64,000 nt of DNA from Imbricaverruca yamaguchii. Lineage: Eukaryota > Arthropoda > Thecostraca > Neoverrucidae. The position numbers and the translations under genes were made by a program. Positions 60,601-64,000 of the stretch are shown here, piece after piece. The notes under the pieces were generated by a model. It ran no database searches, had not been told where the DNA came from, and worked only from the letters and a program-made list of their open reading frames with translations. Position 1 is the stretch's first letter; every line of letters begins with the position of its first letter. The stretch is from positions 385,501 to 449,500 of the forward strand of contig JAOTOL010001524.1 of the NCBI GenBank assembly GCA_034440575.1. Direction: 5' to 3'.

Positions 60601-62691
60601 CGGCGGGAATACAGTTTTCCCGCGAACAATCGTCATGAGAGGTTGGTGACGCTATTTGACATAGCAGTTGGATGGATCGTAAAGTAAAACCAATACTGTT
60701 TTGGGGTGTTGTGCTGTCTACTGCGAGCTGCACCTTTCAACGAACCTTTTGCTGCCTTTATTGTACCAATACATACGTGGAAGTCGCTAGATGTATCAGT
60801 ATGGGTCGCGTCCTCGACCGCATCTCGCGTGATCCGTGCTCATTAGCGGCGCTATATGACCAGCGCCGTCGATGCGCCCCTAAACCAAAATAACCAACCA
60901 TACTCATTAGCCTTCTTCAGGTGTTCTAGTGCAAGGACTAGTCTCGCACCCTGTGCATCTTCAGTAGGCCTGTTGAAGTTCAAACGCTCTTGTCATAATA
61001 AATGGTCGCTTCCAAACTAAGGTTTGGTCTGCCATGTCGAGCTTCTGTTTGTGATATTCTGTGTGAGCTTCTGTCACCTCTGACCAGTCATGGGATAGCT
61101 CAACTTTGAAATATCTGGTGTGTCGGGCGCATCCACACATTCACTGATGGACTTAAAAAACTAGGCCACTGCATAATTATGCCATTAAGTATAGTCAAGT
61201 CAATATCCAGGAGTTTCAATGTGAAATTCCAGAATGACTGAACCTGACTCGTTTTCACCGACTATCTGCTTCGCCCAAAACGACCCACGTTGTTGGCGCG
61301 ACCTAATGTGCCAAGGAACCACTGCATGAGCTTCCCATACTTAAATCTATACAGAACCGAGTTATGGAAATCTACATCACTCATAATTCTGACTCCAGCT
61401 CCTTTTCCCCCAACTCCAGCTCTGCCATGGGCTTGGTACCATTAAAAGCTGACAGCCTCTGGTTGGGCTCATTGACCGCGGCATGCGATTCATACTAGTG
61501 TGAAAACCGGTTTGAGCTGCCATGTGAAGTTTCTGACCGATATTTCACATTGGGCCCCCTCTCTCTAACACGGTGTTATTAGTCTTGAAGTGGTGTCTGC
61601 TTGCTTGTTTTCGACGGAACTAGATATGAGGAGCATAACTGGCAGGCAGGAACACGATAAGTGGGACGATAATTTTCAGTAGACCAATTTTCCAAGGGGG
61701 CTCCATTTAGTGTTTTTGTTGGGGGGGGGGGGGCACTCGAGTGCACCTGGAGGGGCGCATTTTGCGCTCTAGGGGCCGCCTTCAGTAGAAGATTTCCAAG
61801 GATGGGTGTATTCTAACATCGTGCAGGGACGCCTTTTTCGGTCTGAGGACCACCTCTCCAGTCAGAAGGGGCGCCGACGTAAGGGGACGAGGCCCCTGTC
61901 CCCCGTCCCCCGCTAACAATCCTGTCCCAAGAATGTTTCTTCTTGTTTGATGTGATTCACATGGCCTGGGTGCAGTGTAAAATAATTGACAATGTGTCCT
62001 GGAAATTCACAGTTAATGGAATTGTGCCATTTTATCCTTGTCTTAGGTTTTTACCATTTTACTACATGTGTGGGCAGTCAGTATACACACGGCTGCTAAA
62101 AATGTAAAATGCATGTGACTGAAGTGAAAGGCAGTCCGATTTTTTCATCCTTAAGTGGCGATCCTTTATTTTCATCCAATCTTTCACTATTCCCAAGCAA
62201 CTTCTTTCTTCATCCACACAGTTAATGTTGAAGTAATTTTAGGACACTGCCTGGGTGTCATGTTTACATCGTTTACTCCAAGTGTGAAAGTAGGTAGGGA
62301 TTGACTTGCTGCATAGCATCTACGTACTTTGGCGAAGCATTAGTTTAAATGTAGACTACATAAATTACAAAGTTGATTTACGCCACCTCGACTTCAGGGA
62401 ACCTATGCTATTCAGTATACCCGGTGTCTGTCTTTCCATGCTAGTTTGTGTGACCACCTAGCGGGTGTGTTTTCTGCGGATCTGTATGCGTGACCTTGCC
62501 TGACCTGACCCACAGGCGAGTCGTGACCTGCTGATGGCGTTCTCTCGCGACTTGCTGTCGGGAGAGGGCGACATCACCAAGCATCTGGCCTTCCACGGCT
62601 ACACTGTCTCTTACCAGCAGACTCGGCTGGAGGAGTTCAACTACGCCGTCACCAACATCAGGACTGACCTGCGCTGCGGCATCCGACTCAC
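50450..62691 (+). CDS. ASPM: ASPM / Abnormal spindle homologue, 3'-partial
   Basis: ASPM is a microtubule minus-end and spindle-pole protein needed for mitotic spindle organisation. Coding exons are 50450-50476, 51334-51504, 51769-51978, 52960-55870, 56537-56654, 57089-57204, 57531-57660, 58531-58637, 59127-59268, 60319-60517 and 62516-62691. Every junction is GT-AG with matching phase. The start ATG has a GCCATGG context and reads MASKGVFFE. An ASH domain follows ([20 protein letters not shown] through [13 protein letters not shown]). The long exon encodes a disordered region with repeated TPxLFGKT motifs. Next come highly conserved blocks: [53 protein letters not shown] and [19 protein letters not shown]. 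The start of the first calponin-homology domain is last ([19 protein letters not shown]). The remaining CH and IQ-repeat exons lie right of the window. Confidence 0.95.
50900..51135 (+). repeat. Degenerate ACCGTACCTTAC-type repeat in ASPM intron
   Basis: Numerous imperfect GACCATATTGTACCGTACCT-like units, about 24-45 bases apart. The authentic acceptor region at 51305-51333 contains the similar GCTGACCGTACTGTGCC. Confidence 0.6.
51140..51300 (+). mobile_element. Possible SINE
   Basis: CCCAGGTTCAAGACTCCACC resembles a tRNA B box. The following TGGTCGGCGCCATTACCCG may be body sequence. There is no clear A box. Confidence 0.4.
51624..51700. repeat. TA and GT microsatellites
   Basis: About fifty bases of pure TA repeat followed by a short GTGTGT run, in the ASPM intron before the exon at 51769. 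Confidence 0.95.
51979..52959. other. ASPM intron
   Basis: CpG-normal intron. Two SINE-tail-like pieces end CGCCCTTAAGCCCAAATAAT (about 52480) and TACCCAAATAAATAACTAGC (about 52925). Nothing else was recognised. Confidence 0.5.
58835..58995 (+). repeat. ~40-bp repeat resembling the 3' junction of an ASPM exon
   Basis: Four units contain GTGTGATAGTGGCAGGTCTG with a GGATGACTGG continuation. The real acceptor at 59126/59127 is GGTGGTGGCAG|GTCTGAAACAG. The shared core is about 12-15 bases, so derivation from the junction is less certain here. Confidence 0.7.
60530..60695 (+). mobile_element. tRNA-derived SINE in ASPM intron
   Basis: A box AGTAGCTCAGTCGGTAGGG (about 60539) and B box GCGGATTCAAATTCC (about 60581) are well formed. 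The body CATGAGAGGTTGGTGACGC and tail CGTAAAGTAAAACCAATA match the copy at 47806-47970. Confidence 0.8.
60840..60900 (+). mobile_element. SINE 3' tail
   Basis: GGCGCTATATGACCAGCGCC, then GTCGATGCGCCCCTAAACC and an AAAATAACCAACCA end. This is the same tail type as at 6690-6760. Confidence 0.6.
60905..62515. other. ASPM intron, no gene recognised
   Basis: Contains a run of about fourteen G residues near 61720. A SINE-like piece near 61265-61315 (GTTGGCGCGACCTAATGTGC) resembles one at 1585-1622. Confidence 0.5.
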
Positions 62692-64000
62692 GTGAGTTAC
62701 CGACATCGTAACCTGTTCCGCCACAACACGACTTCGCTTCAACTGACTTTCTTTTCGTCAAGTCGAAGCTTGTTCGAAGGCAGGGCTCTTCTGGTCTCAG
62801 CCGGAGTATATTTTCGCGAAGGGCAGTTTTTATCGTGCACTATATTTAGTCGCATTTGCCAATGTTCAAACACGTCAACAATTCAAGTTACCATCTCCCG
62901 TTAAGGTTTGCTCACTTTCTGGTGCAAATTGGCTAAGCTTTGTTCAGATTCAACTGGTGACTGGAACTGACCAAGTTTGTTAGAACTTCTCGGTTACTGG
63001 ATATTAGCGACGGATTATGACTTCTATTTGCTATGCGGATACACACTCGTGACAGAGTGGATCGTAACTATTCAGATGCGTCATAGTCAAGGGACAGAAC
63101 CGGAGCCGCATCGGCTCGCCTGTCTGTGCTTGTCTGTACACGGCTATGTGTCTACGCCAGAAACAGATTCGATTAAGCCCTGCCCGGCAAACTTACCAGT
63201 TCGGCTGCCATGCATGCGCTGTCTGCTTATGCGTTAAACTTTGCGTTTATGCCGCGATCTGTCTTGCGGTATGTTCAGATTTCCCACCATTTGTGACGCA
63301 CAGAAGTAATACTGTACGGCGATTGCTTTATGACAATATTTCAGAACAAGGCATTACCATCGCGCTTCGTGCGATTCAGTGACGTCCAGCGTCTCCGGGT
63401 GCCGTGTTTAAACTGGCTTTAAACTTTAAATTTCTCATCGCATAGGTGGCTCGGCCGTTTCTGTTGATGCAAGCCGTAGTTCGAGAACTGGAAAGTCTGT
63501 ACACATGCGTGCAATGTGCCATCTGATCTTTGGCACGCGCTTGGTGCCGACGAAGCTTCACCAGTCTGCACCACATTGTGATTGGCTGGTTCAGAAGAGG
63601 GGCGATCTGTGGTTGTTCGACAGGGATCGACAGCCGGGGATCCCCCAGTTCGTCTGTCGAACCACTGGGATCGACAGCCGAACTGGGGCAGAGGGCATTC
63701 TAAGAAGTAATACAAAACTTGCTCGAGTGCATGAGGGAGGAGGTGTATGCCCAATCCGATTTTTGGAAGTTTTTTTTCGGTTGGGTAGGGTGGTGGAAAG
63801 GGCTAGAAGGTTTCAAACGTCAAAGGCCAGTGCAGCAAATGCTGGCTCCATACTGAAAGCAAACTGTGTGGCGAAACCGTGTAGTGGGGCTGCTGTGGTT
63901 GGTTGGATAATGCCGCCCGGAAGCCGTCTTACGGAGGTGCTGTGGTTGATTGGGTTACCTCTCAGCAGCGATGCGGTGGAGTTACTACAGTGTCATTTTT
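62692..64000. other. ASPM intron to window edge
   Basis: The donor GTGAGT at 62692 opens an intron whose acceptor was not found before the edge. The next expected ASPM block (remainder of the CH domain) was not seen in any frame. Confidence 0.6.

Overview
This window is eukaryotic nuclear DNA. It carries spliced protein-coding genes with GT-AG introns and a heavy load of tandem repeats and transposon debris. Gene content is animal: KICS2, PIKFYVE, LSM2, AFG2B/SPATA5L1 and ASPM. Degenerate TTAGG/CCTAA tracts, tRNA-derived SINE pieces and 5'-located CpG-poor domains point to an arthropod, perhaps a crustacean. The species cannot be fixed from the sequence. Coding exons are GC-rich; several first introns are AT-rich and CpG-poor.

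Layout. KICS2 (plus) runs from the left edge to 7805; its 5' exons lie off the window. An intergenic stretch of repeats and an RNase-H-type retroelement remnant follows (7.8-12.7 kb). PIKFYVE (minus, 18355 to 12739) is almost one giant exon. Upstream of it are a 22-bp array and a CR1/Jockey-like LINE (about 19.8-23.3 kb) whose internal 0.8 kb is inverted. A CpG-rich CCAAT-box promoter at 23.9-24.1 kb precedes LSM2 (plus, ending 28265). AFG2B (minus, 40192 to about 30602) has seven coding exons separated by minisatellite-filled introns. A CACTA-like DNA transposon (41.1-44.1 kb) and a complex inverted-repeat element (44.9-47.2 kb) come next. ASPM (plus) starts at 50450, is followed through eleven coding exons to 62691, and continues past the right edge.

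The genes are not a pathway cluster, although KICS2 (nutrient sensing to mTORC1) and PIKfyve (lysosomal PI(3,5)P2) both act at the lysosome. The most unusual property is architectural. In KICS2, AFG2B and probably ASPM, the tandem repeats inside introns are copies of the adjacent splice junction: a few exon bases, the splice site and a few intron bases. Introns therefore contain from one to dozens of decoy 5' or 3' splice sites. AFG2B shows this at five separate junctions. A second notable feature is a strand-matched element of about 54 bp shared by the starts of LSM2 and AFG2B. In AFG2B it supplies a start codon and a donor that splices in frame to the next exon.

All identities come from reading translated exons against remembered family sequences. 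Splice sites were chosen by GT-AG signal and phase. No alignment program or database was run.
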